Source: Phycisphaerae bacterium SM23_33
GTDB taxonomy: Bacteria > Planctomycetota > Phycisphaerae > SM23-33
Assembly: GCA_001303665.1 (NCBI GenBank)
Contig: LJUF01000005.1
Coordinates: 1-25,597, forward strand
DNA length: 25,597 nt
Direction of reading: 5' to 3'
The translations under genes were made by a program, and so were the position numbers. The notes beneath the pieces were generated by a model. It did not search any database, was not told where the DNA came from, and saw only the letters and a list, made by a program, of their open reading frames with translations. Shown piece after piece: positions 14,640 through 21,620 of this stretch (positions are counted from its first letter, which is position 1; every line of letters starts with the position of its first letter).

Positions 14640-15650
14640 TCACCCGGGACTGGCCTGGATCGTGCGCTCGGGCACGATGTTGATCATGGTGCCGAAGACC
14701 CCGTCGAAGTTCTCCCAGCTCTTGAGCTTGGCGCCCTTCCAGGTGGCCCCGCCGGGCGGCGGGCCCACCTCGTTCAAGGGCACATCCTTGGTGGCGTCGG
14801 CGCTGACGTGATTGTCGGCATACAGGATGTTGGGGCTGCCCGGATGCCGGGCCCCGTTCAGCAGCGCCCAGCCCCGGCAGTTCTCCGATTGCGGACCCAC
14901 GTGCCACCCGGGCCCCAGGTTCTCCCAGCTCCAGTCGCCGGTGGAAGCCCAGCTCACCTCCGGAACGGTCTGGAAGTCGCACGAATCCCACGCCTCGGCC
15001 ACGTTGGCGGGCCGCTTGACCTCATCGGGCTTGACGGCCTGGGCGATGTATGCCTGCCCGTCGGCCAGTTCCAGGAAGTAATCGATCCACATCGTGTTGT
15101 CCCATGCCGACCAACCCGAGGTCGGGTGCCAGGCCGCCGTGGGCCAACGGCCGGAGCGGAACAGTGAAGTCGGGACACCCTTGGCCCGCAGGGTCACGTT
15201 CCACTGGTACCCCGCCGCCACCCGGTGGAGCGAGGTCTTGTGCAGAATGGTGCCGTCGGGCGCCGCGTCAGCGGCCCTGATGATCCGCACGTAGTCCATC
15301 GCCGGGCAGAAGGCCTTGTCCCAACACTCATCCAGCTCCCATTCGCCGTAATTCCAGCGACTCCAGACCTTGTTATCGGCCGGGAACTTCATCGCCTCCA
15401 AGATGCCATAGAACTTGGGCCAACCCCACCCGCCCGGACCAAGGATGGTGCCCATGTGCGGGTAGCTGTCCCTATCCTCCACAAACAGGAGCATCTGATT
15501 GCCGTAGGTCTTCAACTGGGCAGCGCAGACGGTCTTCTTGGCCAAGTCCTTGGCCCGGCCCAGACTGGGCATGATCAGGGTGATCAACAGGGCAATAATG
15601 CCCACCACAATGAGAAGCTCGACAAGCGTAAACGCACTTTTCCTGGCCAT
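14640..15650 (-). CDS. Type II secretion/type IV pilin-like protein with prepilin N-terminus
   Basis: The protein has 336 residues. Its N-terminus MARKSAFTLVELLIVVGII is a class III prepilin signal: prepilin peptidase should cleave after A6 and methylate F7, and E11 is the conserved mature Glu5. The hydrophobic helix runs to about residue 30 (MPSLGRAK). Then comes CAAQLKTYGNQMLLFVEDRDSYP, typical of planctomycete pseudopilins, and a large Trp-rich domain. Near the end, NILYADNHVSADA corresponds to the family's DGHV element. The start at 15650 has AAGGAGG seven bases upstream. The frame extends 117 bases further but with non-pilin residues. Planctomycetes encode many such proteins, and their surface structures are largely unknown. 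The helix partner and exact role cannot be given. Confidence 0.88.
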   Translation of the reverse strand: MARKSAFTLVELLIVVGIIALLITLIMPSLGRAKDLAKKTVCAAQLKTYGNQMLLFVEDRDSYPHMGTILGPGGWGWPKFYGILEAMKFPADNKVWSRWNYGEWELDECWDKAFCPAMDYVRIIRAADAAPDGTILHKTSLHRVAAGYQWNVTLRAKGVPTSLFRSGRWPTAAWHPTSGWSAWDNTMWIDYFLELADGQAYIAQAVKPDEVKRPANVAEAWDSCDFQTVPEVSWASTGDWSWENLGPGWHVGPQSENCRGWALLNGARHPGSPNILYADNHVSADATKDVPLNEVGPPPGGATWKGAKLKSWENFDGVFGTMINIVPERTIQASPG

Positions 15651-16095
15651 TTCAGGCCTCCTTGCGGCAGCAACTTGGCCGCTATTCACACATGATATAT
15701 AGATGAAGTGCTCAGCCTGTTTGCATTTTAACCGACGCGCCGGCCGGGGGCAACACCTCTCCGGCAAATTTCAGACACGCCGCTGCCGGCGACCCCCCGC
15801 AAGAACGACCCAAAAAAGCCCCGGAAACAGAGCAAGCGACGCAGAGGTTCGCTTTCGTCTGGCTGCGCCTCTGTGTCGCCGCCCGCTGCCTGCCAGCGGC
15901 AGGGAGGTTTGCGTCGGACACCGTCCGACGCGCAGGCCGCCCGCCGTTTCAGGCCTGACGGAGCAGCGGGGCGGCCCCGTCACAATCGAACGCCGCGGGG
16001 TGAACGGGTCAAAAACAAATGCCGGCCGGCCAAAACTTCCCGCCCCATCGAGCGTCTAAAATCAAATGGACGTGTCCTCGGAAAGGAGATGACAA
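15651..16095. other. Gene-free divergent region with a chain of inverted repeats
   Basis: No credible gene lies between the divergent pseudopilin and ARPP-1 genes. The short frames here lack ribosome-binding sites and have arginine/proline-rich shadow-like composition. Four inverted repeats follow one another. GCGACGCAGAGG (15836-15847) pairs with CCTCTGTGTCGC (15868-15879) over 12 bp with one G-T. CCTGCC/GGCAGG is at 15889-15903. GCGTCGGAC/GTCCGACGC is at 15911-15931. GGCCGCCC (15935-15942) pairs with GGGCGGCC (15969-15976) around the palindrome TCAGGCCTGA. This may be a structured RNA, a decayed repeat element, or leader structure of the downstream gene. An AT-rich patch at about 15690-15730 may hold the pseudopilin promoter. 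Confidence 0.5.
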
Positions 16096-17205
16096 ATGCG
16101 CGCTGCGGCTGCACTGGCCCTGTCGCTTGCCTTGCTGGGCGTTTCCGGCGAAGCGCCGAAGGCCCAAGAGGCCGCCGCGGCAAGCAACGTTCTGACGGCC
16201 TGGCTGGATCGGGCCGACATCCACCCCGCGGTGCGTCTCGGCCGGCTGACGATCTTCCCCGTCACCCTCAAGAGCACCCACCGGCTGAGGAACCTGCTCA
16301 CCATGCAGCAGGCCATGCAAGAGAAGCTCCTGGTCATCGAGGAGCTCGAATCTCCCCAGGTCAGCCGGGCGAGGTTTATCAACAAGTCCGGCAAGCACTT
16401 GATCTTCCTCATGGCCGGGGAGGTCGTCACCGGCGGAAAACAGAGCCGCACCCTGGCCACCGACGCCCTGCTGGGGCCCGACTCAGCCACCGTCCTGCCC
16501 CTCTACTGCGTCGAAAAGGGACGCTGGAAAGGCAGCGCCGCTTTCGCCCAGATCAGCACGGTGGCCCCCCAGGCCGTGCGCGAACGCGCCGCCCAGGGCT
16601 CCGGGCAAGGCGAAATCTGGCAGGAGGTGGCTCGGGCGAACCGCCGGCTGCGATCTTCCACGCCCAGCGAGGACCTGGCCGCGGCCATGACTACCCCGGA
16701 GAACCTCAAGAAGCTCGCCGAGCTTCGCGAGCGCATCCGGCCGAAGCTCCCCCGCGGCTGCGCCGGGGTCGTCGTGGTCCGGGAGGGGGACATCGTGGGG
16801 GCGGACCTGTTCAATTCGCCGGAGCTGTTTGCCGCCATGCGGGCCAAGGTCATTGACAGCTACCTCAGCCAGTACACCCATGAGGCCTCGGCCGGAGAGG
16901 CCGACGTCGCCCGCCCGGACCAGCACGAGGTGCGGCGGTACCTCCAGGCCTGCTACAGAGCCCGCTTCATTCGGGCGGAGATGCGCGGCGTGGGGCAGGT
17001 CTACGACATTCGGGGGGCCCGCTTCGGCCAGACGCTGGCCCACCGGCCGGGATACCGGATAGCCCCCGCGGAGCGGCGGATTGACCGAGCCGCGCGAGAG
17101 GCCGAATACATGGTCCACACCGCCTTGATGCAGGAGGTGGTGCCGGTCAGGCCGACGCCCATCCGCGTGCCCCCGCCCCGGCCCATGCCGCGACGTGAAA
17201 GGTAG
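16096..17205 (+). CDS. Secreted ARPP-1 (DUF6569) domain protein
   Basis: The 369-residue protein carries a signal peptide (MRAAAALALSLALLGVSGEA; no lipobox). From about residue 48 comes the ARPP-1-type core: RLGRLTIFPVTLKS, then HLIFLMAGEVVTGGKQSRTL (101-120), LLGPDSATVLPLYCVEKGRW (125-144) and a helical C-terminal half. The invariant-looking G-E-x-x-x-G-G-K-Q-x-R and C-V-E-x-G-R-W elements are what links it to this family. The family is of unknown biochemical function and was named from its association with phosphatase-superfamily proteins. The C-terminus ends in a proline/arginine tail (PIRVPPPRPMPRRER). AGGAG lies seven bases before the ATG. It is a single gene facing the M55 peptidase gene across a perfect palindrome. 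The protein is probably periplasmic, with no catalytic role proposed. Confidence 0.78.
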   Translation: MRAAAALALSLALLGVSGEAPKAQEAAAASNVLTAWLDRADIHPAVRLGRLTIFPVTLKSTHRLRNLLTMQQAMQEKLLVIEELESPQVSRARFINKSGKHLIFLMAGEVVTGGKQSRTLATDALLGPDSATVLPLYCVEKGRWKGSAAFAQISTVAPQAVRERAAQGSGQGEIWQEVARANRRLRSSTPSEDLAAAMTTPENLKKLAELRERIRPKLPRGCAGVVVVREGDIVGADLFNSPELFAAMRAKVIDSYLSQYTHEASAGEADVARPDQHEVRRYLQACYRARFIRAEMRGVGQVYDIRGARFGQTLAHRPGYRIAPAERRIDRAAREAEYMVHTALMQEVVPVRPTPIRVPPPRPMPRRER

Positions 17206-17252
17206 GCGAGGCCCTCGCACCTCGGCCGCGACAGGCTGCACGCTACACCCTA

Positions 17253-17280
17253 AAGCCCACGGGTAGCTACCCGTGGGCTT
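17253..17280. repeat. Perfect 28-bp palindrome between convergent genes
   Basis: AAGCCCACGGGTAG (17253-17266) is followed directly by its exact reverse complement (17267-17280), with no spacer. It lies in the 119-bp gap between the ends of the ARPP-1 and M55 genes. A bidirectional terminator or a REP-like dispersed element are both consistent. No U-tract flanks it on either side, which weakens the intrinsic terminator reading. Confidence 0.75.
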
Positions 17281-17324
17281 CGGCATGCGCTTGCCGTCTC
17301 TGCCTTTCCCGCTGGATCGCCGCC

Positions 17325-18146
17325 TCACGGCCCCGTCGGCGGGGGGTTGGTCATGGTGAAGCCCATCCAGGTGGCGAAGTCCTTGCAGGTCCACTGCACG
17401 GTGTAGCCGTCGATCCGCCGGCCCTGGTGCAGCCGCAGGTCGGCCCCGTCGGCATGGTCGGTATGCTTGAAGGTCAGCTCCACCACCGCCGGGCTGCCCA
17501 GGTCCAGCGGCCTGACCTTGCCGATCTTCTTGACCGCCTCGCCCACGCCGGCGCGGATCATCTCGGCGGTCTTTTCCGGGGGCAGGCAGGTCGCGCCGTG
17601 GCGGGCGTGGCCGTGCTTGACGCAGACCGTCACGACCTCCGGCCCGAACAGCTCCCTGGCCTCGGCGCAGAGCTTGTCGTCGCCGCTGACCATGATCACC
17701 GGCACGCCCACCGCCCCGGCCAGCGCCCCGTCAATGCCGATCTCGCCGATCTCCTGGCCGTTGACGGTCAGCCTGAACCAGCTATCGCTGCTCATGGTGT
17801 GTTCCAGCGTGCCGTGCAGGGTGCCGGCCTTGGCGTGATAGCCCAGCAGGATCAGCCCGTCCACGCTCTCGTCCAGCCCCTGCCAGCGCAGCCGGTTGGC
17901 CGAGCTCCCGCAGAGGTACCTCGCCCCGGGATGGAGCTCGCGCATCGGCGCATTCACCGAGCTGGCATGGTTGTCCCAGACAATGACCTCGCCCGCCCCG
18001 GCATCCAGCAGGCCCTGCACCGCGGCGTTGATGTCGCCGGCCATCAGCTGCACGCCCTGCTCGTACAGCCGCCCCTGTCGCGAGGTGTGCTCCCGGCTGA
18101 CGATGCCGGTGATGCCTTCCATGTCCACGCCCATCATGATCTTCAT
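17325..18146 (-). CDS. M55-family D-aminopeptidase (DppA-like)
   Basis: The 273-residue protein matches the peptidase M55 family, typified by Bacillus subtilis DppA, a zinc-dependent D-aminopeptidase that releases D-alanine from D-Ala-containing peptides. The metal ligands fall at the same positions as in DppA: D8 and E10 in MGVDMEGITG, H60 in VWDNHASS and H104 in LLGYHAKAG. HGTLEHTMSS (111-120) supplies the region of the catalytic histidine, and GEIGIDG (134-140) carries the last acidic ligand. There is no signal peptide, so a cytoplasmic role in recycling peptidoglycan-derived or imported peptides is likely. AGGAG precedes the ATG at 18146. It is divergent from the DUF72 gene by 59 bp, with no dpp transporter genes beside it. 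Confidence 0.9.
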   Translation of the reverse strand: MKIMMGVDMEGITGIVSREHTSRQGRLYEQGVQLMAGDINAAVQGLLDAGAGEVIVWDNHASSVNAPMRELHPGARYLCGSSANRLRWQGLDESVDGLILLGYHAKAGTLHGTLEHTMSSDSWFRLTVNGQEIGEIGIDGALAGAVGVPVIMVSGDDKLCAEARELFGPEVVTVCVKHGHARHGATCLPPEKTAEMIRAGVGEAVKKIGKVRPLDLGSPAVVELTFKHTDHADGADLRLHQGRRIDGYTVQWTCKDFATWMGFTMTNPPPTGP

Positions 18147-18205
18147 TGTCGGCTCCTGACAAAGACAGCCCTGGACCGTTCGGGGGGGAGTATACTGCTG
18201 ACGTG

Positions 18206-18964
18206 ATGGCCGGCAAAGTGCGAATCGGCACCAGCGGCTGGAGCTACAGCCACTGGCTGAAGGGGGCCTTTTATGCCGACGGCGTCCGCGGCGGCGACTG
18301 TCTGGGCTACTACGCCGGGCACTTCCCCAGCGTGGAGATCAACAGCACCTACTACCGCCTGCCCAGACCCAGCTTCGCCGAGAAGTGGTTCGCCAACACC
18401 CCGGAGGATTTCGTCTTCGCCGTGAAGATGTGGCAGATGGTGACCCACCGCAAGCGGCTGGCCGGCGTCGAGGGGGACCTGGAGAGCTTCTTCTCGGCCT
18501 GCCGGGGCCTGGGATCGAAGTTCGGCCCGCTGCTGATCCAGCTGCCGCCGTCGTTCCACAAGGACCTGCGGCGGCTGGGCGAATTCGCCGCCGCCTGCGA
18601 GCAGCTGTGGCAACGGCACCTGCCGCCCCGCCCAGGCCGCGTGGCGGTGGAATTCCGACACACCAGTTGGAACGACGATCAAACCCGGGGGCTGCTTTCC
18701 AGGCCCGGCTGGTCGCTGGTGCTGGCCGACATGGGCGACTTCGCCATCGACGAGCCGCTGGGGCAGGGATTCATCTACATCCGCCGCCACGGCCCGGCCG
18801 GCGGCGACACCAGCTACAGTGACCGGCAACTGCGCGCCCTGGCCGACCGGATCGCCGGCTGGTCGGCGGCCGGCCGCGACGTGTACGTCTACTTCAACAA
18901 CGACGCGCACGCCCACGCCCCGCACAACGCCGCCGCGCTCATGGAAATCGTGGGCCGCCGATGA
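18206..18964 (+). CDS. DUF72 (YecE-like) family protein
   Basis: This 252-residue protein has the DUF72 signature: VRIGTSGWSYSHWLKGAFY at the N-terminus, HFPSVEINSTYYRLP, FVFAVKMWQMVTH, a GPLLIQLPPSF element, VAVEFRHTSW and, near the end, VYVYFNNDAHAHAPHNA. The fold is a TIM barrel with no settled activity, although acidic and histidine residues suggest a hydrolase or isomerase. The ATG at 18206 was chosen because the family N-terminus starts there. The frame reaches back to 18146, but that part overlaps the divergent M55 gene. GGGGGGAG lies about 16 bases upstream, farther than ideal. Its stop is 13 bp from that of the convergent tyrosine-rich TPR gene. Confidence 0.88.
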   Translation: MAGKVRIGTSGWSYSHWLKGAFYADGVRGGDCLGYYAGHFPSVEINSTYYRLPRPSFAEKWFANTPEDFVFAVKMWQMVTHRKRLAGVEGDLESFFSACRGLGSKFGPLLIQLPPSFHKDLRRLGEFAAACEQLWQRHLPPRPGRVAVEFRHTSWNDDQTRGLLSRPGWSLVLADMGDFAIDEPLGQGFIYIRRHGPAGGDTSYSDRQLRALADRIAGWSAAGRDVYVYFNNDAHAHAPHNAAALMEIVGRR

Positions 18965-18977
18965 GCCCCCACCGCCG

Positions 18978-20231
18978 TCAATCCACCGGCTTCAGCGCCC
19001 CCAGCAGCAGCCTGGCCTGCCTGCCCGCCTCCGTGGCGCCGTACCTGGCCACGACCTCCTTCAGGATCTCGACGGCCTTTTCGCCCATCTCGTGGCGGAC
19101 GTACAGCCGGGCCAGGTCCAGCCGCTGCGCAGCCTCCGACTCCGGGTCCTCCGGCAGTTCAACGCTGGCGGGGCCGGTGGCCGGCGGGAATCCGTCCAGC
19201 TCGGCCGTCACCACGCCGTCCACCGCCGGCGGGTCCCAGCGGAACTGTCGCTCGACCCTCGCGGCCTGACGCCCGAACTCCTCGCGAATGCGGTCCAGCG
19301 CCGTCTGCTTGGCGGCCAGCTCGCCCAGCACCGCCCGACCTTCGCGGCGGACCTGGCGGACCTTCAGCTTCAGCGCCTCCACGGCCCGCTCTTCATCGCG
19401 GATGCGGCCCAGCAGCTCGCGCCGGTCGTAGCGCCGGGGGGGATAGTACAGGTACGTGCCGTTGTAATCCCGGTAGTAGCCGTAGCCGTAGTAGTATCTC
19501 AGCTCGCGCCCCAGGTCGTCGATCAGCCGGTTGCGGTAGTCGATTTCATCGTTCAGGTCCCGCAGCTGGTTATCCACTTCCTGGGCCAGTCGCCGCACGG
19601 CGTTGGCCTCGATCTCGGCCGCAGCCAGCCTTTTCTCCAAGTCCGCCGCCGCCTCGGCCTGCTGCTTGTAGGCCTCGACGATGCTCCTATAGGCGTGGGC
19701 AAACGTCGAGCTCTGGGCCAGTCTGCCGCGCATCCCGGCCAGCGCCCGCCGGGCGGAATCCGGCACCCTCGGCAGCGACGGGTCGGTGTCGTACCAGGCC
19801 ACCAGTTGACCCGCGTTGTGCAGGATGGACGCGTCGTCCGGCAGCTTCTCGACCGCCCAGATGGTGGCCGTGAACGCCTCCGTCAACTCCTCCCGCCGGC
19901 CGTGCATGTACCCCACCACGCCCCAGGCCATGCCCTCGTTGGGGTCCAGCTTCGTCAGGGTCAGGGCCGGGTAATACGCGATCTGCGGCAGGCCCAGGCG
20001 CAGCATCCGCCGCATGTAGGTCTTGTGAATCCTCACGTCATTTCGGTCGATGGCCGTGGCCCGGGCGTACGCCCGCATCACCGTCCGGTAATCCTCGGCC
20101 TCGCGAATGACCTTGAGGAAGGGCGCAACCCGGTCAGCCGGTTTTGTGGCCGGCTCGGCCTGGGACCCAGCCGGCGCCATTCGGGCCACGCCGGCCAGCA
20201 CCAACGCGGCAACGAGGCTTCTTGCCTTCAT
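18978..20231 (-). CDS. Tyrosine-rich TPR-like secreted protein, paralogue 1
   Basis: The 417-residue protein starts with a signal peptide (MKARSLVAALVLAGVARM). Residues about 37-170 form a TPR-like helical module shared with the next two genes: AYARATAIDRNDVRIHK, ALTLTKLDPNEGMAWGVVGYMH, and SILHNAGQLVAWYDTD. A coiled coil (about 175-245) leads to a tyrosine-rich island (residues 245-268, with YYYGYGYY and TYLYYPP). A second coiled coil (272-330) follows, then a C-terminal TPR-like pair (ARLYVRHEMGEKAVEIL). It is the only paralogue whose island lies between two coiled coils. GGGGAG lies seven bases before the ATG at 20231. The protein is probably periplasmic or surface-exposed. No catalytic motif is visible and the function is unknown. 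Confidence 0.78.
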   Translation of the reverse strand: MKARSLVAALVLAGVARMAPAGSQAEPATKPADRVAPFLKVIREAEDYRTVMRAYARATAIDRNDVRIHKTYMRRMLRLGLPQIAYYPALTLTKLDPNEGMAWGVVGYMHGRREELTEAFTATIWAVEKLPDDASILHNAGQLVAWYDTDPSLPRVPDSARRALAGMRGRLAQSSTFAHAYRSIVEAYKQQAEAAADLEKRLAAAEIEANAVRRLAQEVDNQLRDLNDEIDYRNRLIDDLGRELRYYYGYGYYRDYNGTYLYYPPRRYDRRELLGRIRDEERAVEALKLKVRQVRREGRAVLGELAAKQTALDRIREEFGRQAARVERQFRWDPPAVDGVVTAELDGFPPATGPASVELPEDPESEAAQRLDLARLYVRHEMGEKAVEILKEVVARYGATEAGRQARLLLGALKPVD

Positions 20232-20346
20232 GATCCACTCCCCACTGCTGCAATCTTGTCGGTTCCCAGTCTCTCCCACCCGCAGCCGGCAGGCCCACGA
20301 GGCCGCAGGGCGGTCGTCACGGGCCGGCGCTCCTCACCCCGGCCGA

Positions 20347-21501
20347 TCACCTGCCCGGCCGCGGGTACACTCCCGTCGGCGGCCGGGCGGCCGCCCCACC
20401 GCCGCTATGGGACCTCTCGTACCGGTCGGCATTCAGGTTGTGGATTCGATGAGAGCTGCTGCCCGCGCCCAGCCTGCTCCAGCCCGAGCCGATGCGGAAG
20501 CGGCCCTGGAATCGCCCGCCGGAGAAGTTGAACGTCCCGCGGATCCGCACCCCGGTGCCGCCCCAACCGCGCCCCGAATAGGCAACGTAGCCGTACGGCA
20601 GGTACGGGTACCAGTACGGGTAGCCGTATGCAGGGCCCGAGTAATAGTAGAAATACGCGTCGCCTGAGTCCGGCCGGTCCGCATAGCTCCTGCCCAGGCT
20701 GCCCTGCCGGATGGCCTCTTCCAGGCTGCGAATCTCGCTTTCCAGCGCGCGGGCCTGACGTTCCGCCTCCCGCGACCTGTCGCTGAGCGCCCCGCCCTCG
20801 ACCGGCTTGGCGCCCGGCGTCTTCGGCACAGGCTGCTTTTCGCCGACGCGCCCAGGCTGCTTTTCCAGCGCGCCCCGGGTGCTCTCGTACGCCTGGGTGA
20901 ATTCCTTCTGCGCTTCCAGTCTTTTCCTGAGCGTTTCCAGCGCGGTCTCGAGGGAGTCGGGTATCTTCAGCACGCCCTTCTCATGGTCGTACCGCGCCAG
21001 CAACTGCCCGGCCGTGCGGAGGACGAACGGGTCGGTCGGAAGGGACCTGCCCGCCTGGACGACGGCCGCCAGGGCCTTTTCCAGCTCCCCGCCGCGGGCG
21101 TGCATGTGGGCGACGACGGCCCAGGCGCGGCCGTTGTTCGGCTCGGCCGACGCCACGAAGCGGGCCGCCTCATGGGCCAAACCGGGCAGATCGGCCTGGA
21201 GCATCCGCTCCAGGAAGGCCTTGTGCAGCGCCAGATCCTTCGGGTCGATCTCACAGCCGCGGGCGTAGGCCGAGATGGCCACCAACAGATCATCCGCAGT
21301 CTTGATGACCGTGACGAAGTGAGCCAGGTCTCCCGGGGGCACTTCCGCTGCGGCCCGCTGTTGGCCTTCCCCGGCCGCCGGCGCAGCCGCAGGGACGGTC
21401 GATGGCGTGGGCCTTGGGGGCTCGCCCGACTGCTGGGCCGCCGCAAGGGAAAGACACCCGGCCAGCACGACTGTGATGGGCAATACGCGGGCAGGTTTCA
21501 T
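20347..21501 (-). CDS. Tyrosine-rich TPR-like secreted protein, paralogue 2
   Basis: This 384-residue protein has a signal peptide in which LAGC (13-16) could be a lipobox, so it may be a lipoprotein. Cleavage after SLAAA is the alternative. A proline/alanine-rich linker (28-55) precedes the shared helical module (about 60-195: SAYARGCEIDPKDLALHKAF, AEPNNGRAWAVVAHMHARGG, FVLRTAGQLLARYDHEKG, IPDSLETALETLRKRL). A short coiled coil (240-266) leads to a tyrosine-rich island at about 273-308 (DAYFYYYSGPAYGYPYWYPY and LPYGYVAYSG). The tail is rich in glycine, arginine and serine (RIRGTFNFSGGRFQGRFRIG). GGGAGG lies close before the ATG, and a candidate promoter lies at 21543-21571. The function is unknown. 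Confidence 0.76.
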   Translation of the reverse strand: MKPARVLPITVVLAGCLSLAAAQQSGEPPRPTPSTVPAAAPAAGEGQQRAAAEVPPGDLAHFVTVIKTADDLLVAISAYARGCEIDPKDLALHKAFLERMLQADLPGLAHEAARFVASAEPNNGRAWAVVAHMHARGGELEKALAAVVQAGRSLPTDPFVLRTAGQLLARYDHEKGVLKIPDSLETALETLRKRLEAQKEFTQAYESTRGALEKQPGRVGEKQPVPKTPGAKPVEGGALSDRSREAERQARALESEIRSLEEAIRQGSLGRSYADRPDSGDAYFYYYSGPAYGYPYWYPYLPYGYVAYSGRGWGGTGVRIRGTFNFSGGRFQGRFRIGSGWSRLGAGSSSHRIHNLNADRYERSHSGGGAAARPPTGVYPRPGR

Positions 21502-21542
21502 AGAGGCCTCCCGGCAGCTCTGCCTCTTCCAGGTTCCTTCCT

Positions 21543-21571
21543 ATTCTAACCAAACGAAGCAGAATTGCCCA
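21543..21571 (-). promoter_or_regulatory. Candidate promoter of tyrosine-rich paralogue 2
   Basis: On the minus strand TGGGCA (21566-21571) and TAGAAT (21543-21548) are 17 bases apart, matching the sigma70 consensus at four and five of six positions. The predicted start near 21536 gives a leader of about 35 bases before the ATG at 21501. It would let this gene be expressed apart from the upstream paralogue. Confidence 0.4.
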
Positions 21572-21620
21572 GCTTGCCCGCAAATACAAAGCCGTCGCGC
21601 CGGCCAGGTCGCCGCCTAGC

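Noticed and set aside
15703..16059. Short plus-strand frame of 118 codons in the divergent spacer
   Set aside because: Its composition is Arg/Pro-rich, no ribosome-binding site is present, and it crosses the inverted repeats, so structure rather than coding explains the region.
18819..20531. Plus-strand frame of about 570 codons covering the first tyrosine-rich gene
   Set aside because: It starts inside the DUF72 gene in another frame and runs antisense to a gene with signal peptide, coiled coils and a ribosome-binding site.
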